Shown here: positions 1-6,039 of the stretch, piece after piece
Layout: each line of letters starts with the position of its first letter
How positions within the stretch are numbered: the stretch's first letter is position 1
NCBI GenBank assembly: GCA_017521065.1
Contig: JAFXEA010000311.1
Coordinates: forward strand, 1-6,039
Source: Kiritimatiellia bacterium
Lineage (GTDB): Bacteria > Verrucomicrobiota > Kiritimatiellia > RFP12 > UBA1067
Direction of reading: 5' to 3'
DNA: 6,039 nucleotides
Notes under the pieces: generated by a model
Database searches by the model: none
Told to the model about the DNA's origin: nothing
What the model saw: only the letters and a program-made list of their open reading frames with translations
Made by a program: the position numbers and the translations under genes

Positions 1-895
1 TACCCTTGCGCTGATATCCGTTTTCATGATCATACCGCGTAGTGCAATAATTGGCGGACGGCACCTGAACCGCGGTAAACGCCCCCTGCCAGAGACTGTA
101 TTCATCCGTAACGTTGCGATGCGCATGGCCGCAAAGAGCGATGGCGTTAGGATATTTTTCAAGCACCTTCGTCGCTTTACCACTTTCCCAACCACTTCGA
201 GAATCAAAACCGAGCGTATTGCGCAGCACACGGTGCTGGACATAGAAAAACGGCTTAGAGGGATCGAAATTCTGCCGCGCCATGAACTCGGCAAGACCCG
301 GAATAGAATTGCCGTTGTCGGAGGCTTTCGTATGGCGAGGATGATGTGCCATAACAAACTGCACGCCTTTAAGCGTCTTCACTTCCAATGGCGACCAGTC
401 TTCGCGGAAGCACTCCTTCCAGAGTTTTGCTACATCCATCTCAGGGATGATTTCCTCCAGTTCCTTTGGATCAGGACATGCCGGCAACACCCACTTGCGG
501 TGTTCCGTATGCATATAGCCGCCCATATCATGATCGCCCATAAGGAAGAGCGGCGTTATTTTCTCACCATCGGAACGGCGATTGTCGGGAAAGACCTTGA
601 ACCAAAGTTTCCCCAACTGCCTGAGCGCCTCCGCCGTACCGAAATCGGTAATATCGCCACAGGCCACCACGCCGTCAACCTTGCGACGATCGAGATAACG
701 CAGCGTCGATTCAATGCCAAGACAGTTCTGAAGACCTTTTCCGTTATCGAAGGTGCGATAGTGAAGATCAGAAAGGATGCCTATGCGCAAAACCGGAATT
801 TCCTTGGACTGCGCAAAGGCGGCATTCGCCCCTACGGCAGCATATGCCACTGACTTTTTGGCGAAATCCCGTCTACTGAGTAAATCCATCTTCAT
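1..895 (-). CDS. Tat-exported calcineurin-like metallophosphoesterase (3' end cut by window edge)
   Basis: The frame is open from the ATG at 895 to the window edge, giving 298 visible codons and no stop. It begins with a twin-arginine leader: SRRDFAKK at residues 7-14, a hydrophobic Ala-rich stretch, and a likely cleavage after AFA at residue 28. The mature part carries the metallophosphoesterase motifs in order: D43-x-H45 in SDLHY, G80-D81 in ACGDITD, GDHD at 120-123 in place of the usual GNH[DE], a probable metal-binding His221 in PFFYVQH, and GHAH at 256-259. Such enzymes use a two-metal centre to hydrolyse phosphomonoesters or phosphodiesters; the substrate here is unknown. It should act in the periplasm or outside the cell. 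It starts 11 bases after the stop of the beta-strand-repeat gene, and its ribosome binding site overlaps that stop, so translational coupling is likely. ATG 895 is preferred over the in-frame ATG at 889 because of ribosome binding site spacing (8 versus 14 bases). The fold assignment is secure; the biological role is open. Confidence 0.93.
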   Translation of the reverse strand, partial: MKMDLLSRRDFAKKSVAYAAVGANAAFAQSKEIPVLRIGILSDLHYRTFDNGKGLQNCLGIESTLRYLDRRKVDGVVACGDITDFGTAEALRQLGKLWFKVFPDNRRSDGEKITPLFLMGDHDMGGYMHTEHRKWVLPACPDPKELEEIIPEMDVAKLWKECFREDWSPLEVKTLKGVQFVMAHHPRHTKASDNGNSIPGLAEFMARQNFDPSKPFFYVQHRVLRNTLGFDSRSGWESGKATKVLEKYPNAIALCGHAHRNVTDEYSLWQGAFTAVQVPSANYCTTRYDHENGYQRKG

Positions 896-903
896 TTTGT
901 CAG

Positions 904-909
904 TCCCTA
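904..909 (-). promoter_or_regulatory. Ribosome binding site overlapping the upstream stop codon
   Basis: On the minus strand the bases read TAGGGA, eight bases before ATG 895. Its TAG (909-907) is also the stop codon of the upstream secreted-protein gene. This fixes the phosphoesterase start and suggests that ribosomes finishing the upstream gene reinitiate here. Confidence 0.7.
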
Positions 910-3366
910 TCGGATAATTATTCTCAGATTCCGTGGACGAAGAGCAAGCGTACCGTCAGCCTTCTGCATAATGCGCTCACCATTCCACGTAATCGCCTTA
1001 CGCTGCTCGGCAGTCAACATCGGAAATACAAGCTGCTGACGATTGGGTTCATACGGACCTTCGATTTTAAGTCGTCCATCAATTTGCCCAATCTGCCAAA
1101 ATCCAATGCTCGCAACCGTCAATTTGGAGCCTTCATCAAGTTCGATACTGCCACCGGCATATGCGATTGAAAGTACGCCAACTGTGTTTTCGGTATTCGC
1201 CGCAAGCGACAATCCACCGCCACGCATTGTCACAGACTGCGAATCGGCCATTGCGCTGGAAACACCCAAACGCATATATCCTCCGTCAATCCGAAGTCCG
1301 CCCGCCACTGCAAACTTTCCTTTAAAGAGAACCGTTCCCGATCCTGATTTGATGAAAAGGTTATTAGTATGCGCGGAATTCTGCGGAGTGCAAATTTTTC
1401 CTTCAAACACGAAATCGTCAGCGGCATTTCCCGTTACATCGTCCACCGAAAGCTGGAAATTTCCTGAGAGCGGATTCTGTTCGGTTGAATCCTGCGGTCC
1501 GTAAAGCGTCAGATCTTTTTTAAGTGTCACACTTGACGGTTCACTACCTGAAACTTCCCACCGTCCCATGTGCCGCCCTCCGCATCGGATATACTGGGCC
1601 ATCACCTCCGCTCCGTCTGAAAGCATCAAATGGTTAAGCTGCGTATCAAAACCGGCTTCAGGCGTATCAACCTCAACCATTCCACCTTCATTCCAGACAA
1701 ACATCATGTAGCCTATTGCAAATTTCTTGGTTTGCCTAAGCTTACCGCCCCTATCCACGCAGAACGAAGAGATATGAGGATAGAACGTCGTGGAATCCTG
1801 TGAAAGTCCAAAATCAAGAGAGGCAACTGCACCTGAAAGAACCTGCACCCGACCGAATGACGGCAAAGCTTCTTTAGCGGTGAATGAAACCTGCGCATTC
1901 GCGCCAACAATGAAATCTCCAGCAACCATATTGTTTTGCACCGAAAGAACAGTTGAAGGAAGTTCAATAGGTTCAGAAAAGAAAGCTTTCAGATCATACC
2001 AATAAATAGCCGCTGAATTTCCTGAATTAGAAGCTGTCATATTCTGATGGGATCCTTCTAAATACACACCTTGTTCTCCGGAACCCTGCCGCGCCGAAAC
2101 GTATTTCACCAAAATATCATCGCCATCCTGCATAAACCTCAAATTGGCGCACCGCATAAAGTTTTTCCCGACTGTAGTGTCCAACCCTTGAATCTGCCAA
2201 TCTTGACAAGTTGACGTTTTTGACGTAAGAACATATCCATCTTTCGCTATCGGCAAAACCCCTTTCGAGCCACAGCCAATAACAGCGGAAATTCCAGTCA
2301 TCGTCGATAGACAGGCATTGGCCTTGAAAAGTACAAATTTTGACTTTGCTTCAGTCTCTATATCGCCCGCAGAATAAATGAAGCCTGGCCTGAAGTAGGA
2401 ATATGCGGCATCATTTTCAAAAAGCACATCACCGTTTCCCGAAAGCGCACCTGTCACCATGCGCCCATATGCATTTTTGAACACAAACATCGAATCTGCG
2501 GATACATTAACGTGAGAGGCGATATCACCTTGAGTGGACTCGGCATCAAGAACAGCCTTTACACCTCCTTCCACCTTGAATGTTTCCACTTCCGTTTCAC
2601 CGGCAAAAATCACCTTTCCCATTTGTTTTGCCGCCGTATACACCATCGTAAGGTTATTTACAACGGGGCTATCGATTTCAGCAAGCGTTTCCTGGTTGAC
2701 CGTGACCGGCTCGGTGAAATCGAGTTTGCCGCGATAGTCACCATATGTGGTGCCGTTGGTTTTCGCCCATGCAATCGAAGCGCGTATATTTTCGCCATCC
2801 TGCATCAAAACGAGCTTGGCCGATTGAGTTGTCCCCGCATTGTACTGTGCTGTTTTCTGAGATTGCAGCTGGCATTCAAGAATTCCTTCCGAGCGAGACA
2901 CGAAATATGGACGCGCAAAACCCGTAAGCCCCGATTCTGCATTGCAGAAATCAGATGATGCAACCGACAAATCGTCTATCGACACGCCGGTGAAGATCAC
3001 CCGCCCCTCTTCCGGGTTAGCCGTTACCGGCAACGCTTCGCCCTCCCAAGATAAAAGCGCGCCGCCGCGAGAAACGGAAAGTGCACCGGAAGCGGACACA
3101 ACCTTATTTGAAAACACTATTGAACCGTTGGCCATCAGCGATATGACAGCATCCGGAGCAAAAGAAATAGCATCCCCGGCAAACACTACCGACTCTGAAT
3201 TCTGCGGCGATACCGTGAGTGCTTTTACGGCATCCCCCTCATAGGTCACAGAAACAACATCGGGCAGCGCCGACGAACCGGCACTTGCGCTCCATTCAAC
3301 CTGAACATCCGCCTTTACGCCTGCAAACGCCAGCGCAATCGAACCTAATGCGAAAAGCTTTTTCAT
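907..3366 (-). CDS. Sec-secreted beta-strand-repeat (PATR-like) surface protein, 819 aa
   Basis: The start is taken at ATG 3366, where a typical Sec signal peptide begins: MKK, a hydrophobic core LFALGSIALAFAG, and cleavage after VKA at residue 19. AAGGA lies nine bases upstream. A longer frame from 3420 would add 18 charged residues before the signal peptide and overlap the preceding gene by 29 bases, so it is rejected. The mature protein is rich in Gly, Ser, Val and Ala with short alternating strands, as expected of a beta-solenoid. One clear autotransporter-associated (PATR-type) unit lies at 674-703 (GSGTVLFKGKF...GGLRIDGGYMRLG), and a half-unit-like LSGNGDVLFEN at 308-318. Two related segments, 183-202 and 407-426, share an L-x-x-MQDG-x-x-I pattern. 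There is no C-terminal outer-membrane barrel and no membrane helix; it ends in the short basic, hydrophobic tail RPRNLRIIIR. Function is unknown. A surface or extracellular scaffold, adhesin or substrate-binding role is inferred. Secreted proteins of this style are common in PVC bacteria. Confidence 0.88.
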   Translation of the reverse strand: MKKLFALGSIALAFAGVKADVQVEWSASAGSSALPDVVSVTYEGDAVKALTVSPQNSESVVFAGDAISFAPDAVISLMANGSIVFSNKVVSASGALSVSRGGALLSWEGEALPVTANPEEGRVIFTGVSIDDLSVASSDFCNAESGLTGFARPYFVSRSEGILECQLQSQKTAQYNAGTTQSAKLVLMQDGENIRASIAWAKTNGTTYGDYRGKLDFTEPVTVNQETLAEIDSPVVNNLTMVYTAAKQMGKVIFAGETEVETFKVEGGVKAVLDAESTQGDIASHVNVSADSMFVFKNAYGRMVTGALSGNGDVLFENDAAYSYFRPGFIYSAGDIETEAKSKFVLFKANACLSTMTGISAVIGCGSKGVLPIAKDGYVLTSKTSTCQDWQIQGLDTTVGKNFMRCANLRFMQDGDDILVKYVSARQGSGEQGVYLEGSHQNMTASNSGNSAAIYWYDLKAFFSEPIELPSTVLSVQNNMVAGDFIVGANAQVSFTAKEALPSFGRVQVLSGAVASLDFGLSQDSTTFYPHISSFCVDRGGKLRQTKKFAIGYMMFVWNEGGMVEVDTPEAGFDTQLNHLMLSDGAEVMAQYIRCGGRHMGRWEVSGSEPSSVTLKKDLTLYGPQDSTEQNPLSGNFQLSVDDVTGNAADDFVFEGKICTPQNSAHTNNLFIKSGSGTVLFKGKFAVAGGLRIDGGYMRLGVSSAMADSQSVTMRGGGLSLAANTENTVGVLSIAYAGGSIELDEGSKLTVASIGFWQIGQIDGRLKIEGPYEPNRQQLVFPMLTAEQRKAITWNGERIMQKADGTLALRPRNLRIIIR
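1258..1347 (-). other. PATR-type beta-strand repeat unit within the secreted protein
   Basis: This stretch encodes residues 674-703. It follows the G-x-G-T-x-x-L/F-x-G ... G-G-L-x-x-x-G-G-x-x-x-x-G spacing of passenger-associated transport repeats. It is followed by a second Gly-rich strand stretch (MRGGGLSLAA) that resembles the continuation of the solenoid. It is the clearest family marker in an otherwise weakly recognisable protein. Confidence 0.7.
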
Positions 3367-3374
3367 GATGCCAT

Positions 3375-3380
3375 TTCCTT
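3375..3380 (-). promoter_or_regulatory. Ribosome binding site that sets the start at 3366
   Basis: AAGGAA on the minus strand, with its AAGGA core nine bases before ATG 3366. Together with the signal peptide that begins exactly at this ATG, it decides the start against the longer frame from 3420. Confidence 0.7.
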
Positions 3381-3391
3381 TTTCAAAGTGT

Positions 3392-4474
3392 TCATCCCTG
3401 TTTGTCAAGCGCATTTGCAAGATGGTCTATTCCAGCGCAATTGAACCGGCACGTCGCCTCGCCTTTTGTATCGGTCCAGGACGCCATCATATATCCAAGC
3501 ATCCGCTCCGGAGCTATATGCCTGCGGCAGAACTCCACCATCTTGCTCGAGTTTTCGATATTATTCTTGAGACCGGCCTTTTTTGCGCGATCCGACATCC
3601 AGTTGGTTACACAGGGGAACTGATCAAAGCCCGCCTCCTCTAGCTCAAGGATAATCTTGAGCTGTCGTTGAAATTCAGGCGCCATCTTGTCGATTTCGTA
3701 GCCCTGGGCGTCTTGATTGTAGTACCATGCCTGCTGAATGAGGCTTTTCGGACATTTCTTCGCATATTCCGGATGCTTCCATCCATAGTCTGCAAAGGCG
3801 ATTGCACGTGCACCGAGTTTCTCAACCTGATTCACGAACCAATAAAGGTCGTGCCACCACATTTCATGTTGGCGCACCATAACCACTCCACGGCCTTTTT
3901 GAAGATTGTAGCCTTCCTCATCAAAGCCGATGTTGATCGCCTGCGGCTGTTCAAATATCTCTGCCACATCCTTGAGGACATCTGAGCATACCTGATAATA
4001 GATGCGCGTTGACAGCATACGGTGGTATTCGCCAAGCCAACTGTCGTGTGTAGCCGAAAAATTGAGACTCGGCACCGGCTCCAGCCCCAATCTGCGGAGT
4101 CTGCGCACCTCTTCGCGCATGCGATCAGCCGACCATGCGCCTTTTGCCGCGATTTCGGGATGGCTGGGATACCTGAGAAACTCGCCGAGATCCATCACTA
4201 TGCAGTTGTATTTCCGTTTGCATGCCCTTTCGACAGCCCGGTTCCACATCTCTTCAGAAAAGAAGATTTCATCATTCTGATACCGACGGCCTTTTGCGAC
4301 CGGCTCTCCCGGTGCATGCCAATCACACCACATGTTCATGCCCATATGCAGCATTACAGCGCGAATCTTCTCATGCCCGCCCGAGAAAAGATTGCCGCTT
4401 GCGGCAAATGCAGGCTTTGCCGCAAGCATGGCCGCCGCACCGCTACTGGCCAAAAAATCACGTCTGTTTATCAT
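3392..4474 (-). CDS. Tat-exported TIM-barrel protein, GH20-like putative glycosidase, 360 aa
   Basis: The protein begins with a twin-arginine leader (NRRDFLAS at residues 3-10, Ala-rich core, cleavage after AFA at 24), so it is exported folded. The body reads like a (beta/alpha)8 barrel: a first strand AVMLHMGMNMW (39-49), NCIVMDLGEF (90-99), a Gly-Leu-rich turn leading to EPVPSLNFSATHDSW (132-146), then AINIGFDEEGYN (179-190), and late strands with QQAWYYNQ (247-254) and MMASWTDT (329-336). The adjacent acids D185-E186 after a beta strand resemble the Asp-Glu catalytic pair of GH20 hexosaminidases (HIGGDE). VPSLNFSATH resembles the GH20 segment that leads to its conserved His. This similarity is judged by eye and the homology is distant. 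At 360 residues it is short for GH20 and has no visible extra domain. It starts 27 bases after the radical enzyme stop, and its own stop is 25 bases before the next gene. Glycoside or glycan cleavage in the periplasm is inferred. A non-catalytic barrel is the alternative. Confidence 0.85.
   Translation of the reverse strand: MINRRDFLASSGAAAMLAAKPAFAASGNLFSGGHEKIRAVMLHMGMNMWCDWHAPGEPVAKGRRYQNDEIFFSEEMWNRAVERACKRKYNCIVMDLGEFLRYPSHPEIAAKGAWSADRMREEVRRLRRLGLEPVPSLNFSATHDSWLGEYHRMLSTRIYYQVCSDVLKDVAEIFEQPQAINIGFDEEGYNLQKGRGVVMVRQHEMWWHDLYWFVNQVEKLGARAIAFADYGWKHPEYAKKCPKSLIQQAWYYNQDAQGYEIDKMAPEFQRQLKIILELEEAGFDQFPCVTNWMSDRAKKAGLKNNIENSSKMVEFCRRHIAPERMLGYMMASWTDTKGEATCRFNCAGIDHLANALDKQG
4397..4427. 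repeat. Perfect 12-bp inverted repeat with 7-base loop inside a Tat leader
   Basis: GCTTGCGGCAAA (4397-4408) and TTTGCCGCAAGC (4416-4427) are exact reverse complements separated by TGCAGGC. The element covers codons 16-26 of the GH20-like gene, the end of its Tat signal peptide. In the mRNA, the downstream arm can alternatively pair with the next bases (UUGCCG/CGGCAA, genomic 4392-4407), so two mutually exclusive hairpins are possible. Alanine-rich coding may explain part of the symmetry. Confidence 0.6.
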
Positions 4475-4482
4475 TAATCTCT

Positions 4483-4489
4483 CCTCCTT
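4483..4489 (-). promoter_or_regulatory. Consensus Shine-Dalgarno for the GH20-like gene
   Basis: AAGGAGG on the minus strand, eight bases before ATG 4474. It is the strongest ribosome binding site in the window, stronger than those of the two following genes. This suggests the exported barrel protein is translated efficiently. Confidence 0.85.
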
Positions 4490-4501
4490 TTACCTTTTGG
4501 A

Positions 4502-6039
4502 CTATCTCATGATGTTCTCTGCACGAAGAATGTAAGCATCCTGTTCCGCTTTTGAAAGATCGTTCCAACGCACGTTCCAGCCACATACGCGCACTTGAAG
4601 ATTCTCGTATTTCTCAGGGTTCTTTTGGGCATCGCGAAGCTCTTCCGCACTGAACACCGTAAATTGGATGACACTTCCGCCGTTGCGATGAAACATACGG
4701 ACAAGCGCCTTCATCAGAACCAACCCCCGCTCTCCCGCACAGGCGGAAGGATGTAACATCACATCCAGCGGATAGTCGCCCGGCAGTTTCGTGACATCCG
4801 ACGATGCGAGAGTGGCAACCAACGCTGTTGCACCTTCGGTATCAACACCCATCGTAGGCGAAAGATTCTTGGACATCTCCTCGCCAGCCAAGCGCCCGTC
4901 GGGCGTCGCGCCGGTCTTTTCTCCAAGATGAATGAACTGGCGCGCCGAATGTCCGGAGGCGAGAAATATCCCGCCTCTGGAATTCGGCTTGCCGTTCAGC
5001 TCAGACGCAAACACGTCGATCAACATCGCACCGAGCGAGTTGGCTTCAGCGTTGTTGTTCCCCCATTTGCGCTTTGAACGCAACATCCTCAGCCGAAGCG
5101 ATTCACTTCCCCGCCAGTTCCGCTTCATTATATTTCCGAGCTGAACGAGTGACAATTCTTTATTTTCATACACCAGTTCCTTCACCGCCATCAATGCATC
5201 CACCGCCGTGCCCAGACCGATGGCAAGGATGGTGGAGTTGTTGCCGCGCGGACAACCGTTCGCGAAACCATCGCGCCGCATTTTCAGCGCATTCTCGGTC
5301 GCCAACGTCATGCAGTTGGCTGGGTTGACCTCAAAAAGCGCCTTCTCGAATTCATATGCAACCCTGCGGCAGCGGCCGGTGACATCGGCAAGCCGCCTCA
5401 GGTATTCAGCCTTGAATGATGGAAAATCGGGATATTCAGGAGGTCGTGCAGGGACGCACGACCCTGCCGGCTGGCAGGCCTCCGCAAGCATCTGTTCGAT
5501 CGGCTTCAGGAGATTGACATGCCCGACTGCAGTTTCATTTACGGCATCGCGCGGAGCATACTCATAGCAGCCACGAACGGCCATCGTGCGGCAATCCTCA
5601 TCGCTCGCCCCATACCATTTCTTCAGGGCCTTGGCCGTAGACTCTTCTCCAATAAAGGATATGGAACGGCGGCGGCGCGCCATATCCAGCATCTTATCCA
5701 ATGCCCAATCCGGCGTATTGGGTGCAACCTTCACGAGAAACTTCGGCGTGGTAAGATTGCATTCGTCAATCACATCAAGAATTATCTTTGATACGTGGTT
5801 GAATTCGCTCGTGCCATCCGCTTTTGTACCGCCAAGCCCGACCGGCTGATTCCAGTAGTTGTTGACAGATCCCCACTGCCAAAGGAAATGCTTGAGCTGT
5901 TCGCGGAACTCCGCCTCGGTGGTGCGGCCACAGGAGATGTCAGCATCGTAATACGGGGTTAGGAACACATCCAATTCCGTTAGCGAACGGCACTGGATTC
6001 CGTCAAGGTGCTCGGAATAGAAGAAGTAGAGCCATACGA
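4502..6039 (-). CDS. Glycyl radical enzyme, pyruvate formate-lyase superfamily (N-terminus beyond window)
   Basis: The frame is open from the window edge to the TAG at 4504-4502, giving 511 visible residues. A TTG at 5974 is internal, because the reading frame continues upstream with conserved-looking sequence (DGIQCRSLTELDVFLTPYY). Relative to family members of roughly 800 residues, a few hundred N-terminal residues are missing. The C-terminal glycyl radical motif is VRVCGWNVRW, with the radical Gly at visible residue 486 (codon 4582-4580). The active-site loop is MAVRGCYEYAP, with the thiyl Cys at 157 (codon 5569-5567) and Glu at 159. The Cys-x-Glu pair is typical of glycyl radical eliminases and decarboxylases (choline lyase, glycerol dehydratase, hydroxyphenylacetate decarboxylase). 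True pyruvate formate-lyase has Cys-Cys. Other family markers are GATPDGR and the EELRDAQKNPEKY segment before the radical loop. The enzyme is cytosolic, oxygen-sensitive and needs a radical SAM activase, which is not seen in this window. The substrate cannot be assigned; a general 'formate acetyltransferase' label would be misleading. Confidence 0.96.
   Translation of the reverse strand, partial: VWLYFFYSEHLDGIQCRSLTELDVFLTPYYDADISCGRTTEAEFREQLKHFLWQWGSVNNYWNQPVGLGGTKADGTSEFNHVSKIILDVIDECNLTTPKFLVKVAPNTPDWALDKMLDMARRRRSISFIGEESTAKALKKWYGASDEDCRTMAVRGCYEYAPRDAVNETAVGHVNLLKPIEQMLAEACQPAGSCVPARPPEYPDFPSFKAEYLRRLADVTGRCRRVAYEFEKALFEVNPANCMTLATENALKMRRDGFANGCPRGNNSTILAIGLGTAVDALMAVKELVYENKELSLVQLGNIMKRNWRGSESLRLRMLRSKRKWGNNNAEANSLGAMLIDVFASELNGKPNSRGGIFLASGHSARQFIHLGEKTGATPDGRLAGEEMSKNLSPTMGVDTEGATALVATLASSDVTKLPGDYPLDVMLHPSACAGERGLVLMKALVRMFHRNGGSVIQFTVFSAEELRDAQKNPEKYENLQVRVCGWNVRWNDLSKAEQDAYILRAENIMR
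5441..5478. repeat. Cluster of overlapping palindromes within the radical enzyme gene
   Basis: Three inverted repeats are packed into 38 bases: GGTCGTGC/GCACGACC (5442-5449 and 5456-5463, loop AGGGAC), GCAGGG/CCCTGC (5448-5453 and 5462-5467), and CCTGCC/GGCAGG (5463-5468 and 5473-5478, loop GGCT). They encode the Cys/Pro-rich loop ACQPAGSCVPARP, about 30 residues after the catalytic Cys. The density resembles REP-type palindromic elements, but no second copy is present in the window. Confidence 0.5.

Noticed and set aside
26..853. Plus-strand 275-codon open frame
   Set aside because: It is antisense to the metallophosphoesterase. Its translation is rich in Arg, His and Ile with no domain or signal, while the opposite strand has five ordered catalytic motifs and a ribosome binding site.
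2512..2958. Plus-strand 148-codon open frame inside the secreted-protein gene
   Set aside because: No domain or signal is recognisable, and the minus-strand gene is continuous and well supported here.
3367..3420. N-terminal extension of the secreted protein from ATG 3420
   Set aside because: It would put 18 charged residues ahead of a normal signal peptide and overlap the upstream gene. ATG 3366 has its own ribosome binding site.
4475..4501. Possible terminator or promoter in the 27-base gap after the radical enzyme
   Set aside because: No hairpin with a T-run and no room for a promoter; the gap holds mainly the Shine-Dalgarno sequence.
4893..4905. Small palindrome CGCCC-GTC-GGGCG
   Set aside because: It encodes the conserved GATPDGR segment of the radical enzyme, so protein constraint explains it.
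5972..5974. TTG as the start of the radical enzyme
   Set aside because: The frame continues to the window edge with family-like sequence, so this TTG encodes an internal Leu.

Overview
The window is a compact stretch of one minus-strand operon. Four genes lie head to tail, separated by 27, 25 and 11 bases, with no promoter or terminator inside the window. Both outer genes run off the ends. In transcription order they are: a glycyl radical enzyme of the pyruvate formate-lyase superfamily (N-terminus beyond base 6039); a Tat-exported TIM-barrel protein resembling family 20 glycoside hydrolases; a large Sec-secreted beta-strand-repeat protein; and a Tat-exported calcineurin-type metallophosphoesterase (C-terminus beyond base 1). 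The phosphoesterase has no stop codon in the window, and a 275-codon antisense ORF over the same bases can easily be mistaken for the gene.

The organism is most likely an anaerobic, Gram-negative-type bacterium. A glycyl radical enzyme is destroyed by oxygen, and Tat and Sec signal peptides imply export across an inner membrane. The PATR-like secreted protein, next to enzymes with RRDF-type Tat leaders, resembles gut and sediment members of the PVC superphylum (Kiritimatiellota, Lentisphaerota, Verrucomicrobiota). This assignment is inferred from protein style, not from a marker gene.

Layout: 4502-6039 is the cytosolic radical enzyme, with its catalytic Cys and the glycyl radical Gly both visible. 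3392-4474 is the GH20-like exported protein, preceded by a perfect AAGGAGG. 907-3366 is the 819-residue secreted beta-solenoid-like protein. 1-895 is the exported phosphoesterase, whose ribosome binding site overlaps the stop codon of the gene before it. No gene-free stretch exceeds 30 bases.

A plausible but unproven reading is a catabolic locus. Exported enzymes and a surface protein would handle an external substrate, probably a decorated glycan or glycoside. The radical enzyme would then cleave, dehydrate or decarboxylate a released small molecule in the cytosol. The radical enzyme is not a true pyruvate formate-lyase, because it has a Cys-x-Glu site rather than Cys-Cys, and its substrate cannot be named from sequence alone. 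Two palindromic patches inside coding sequence (4397-4427 and 5441-5478) are also notable.
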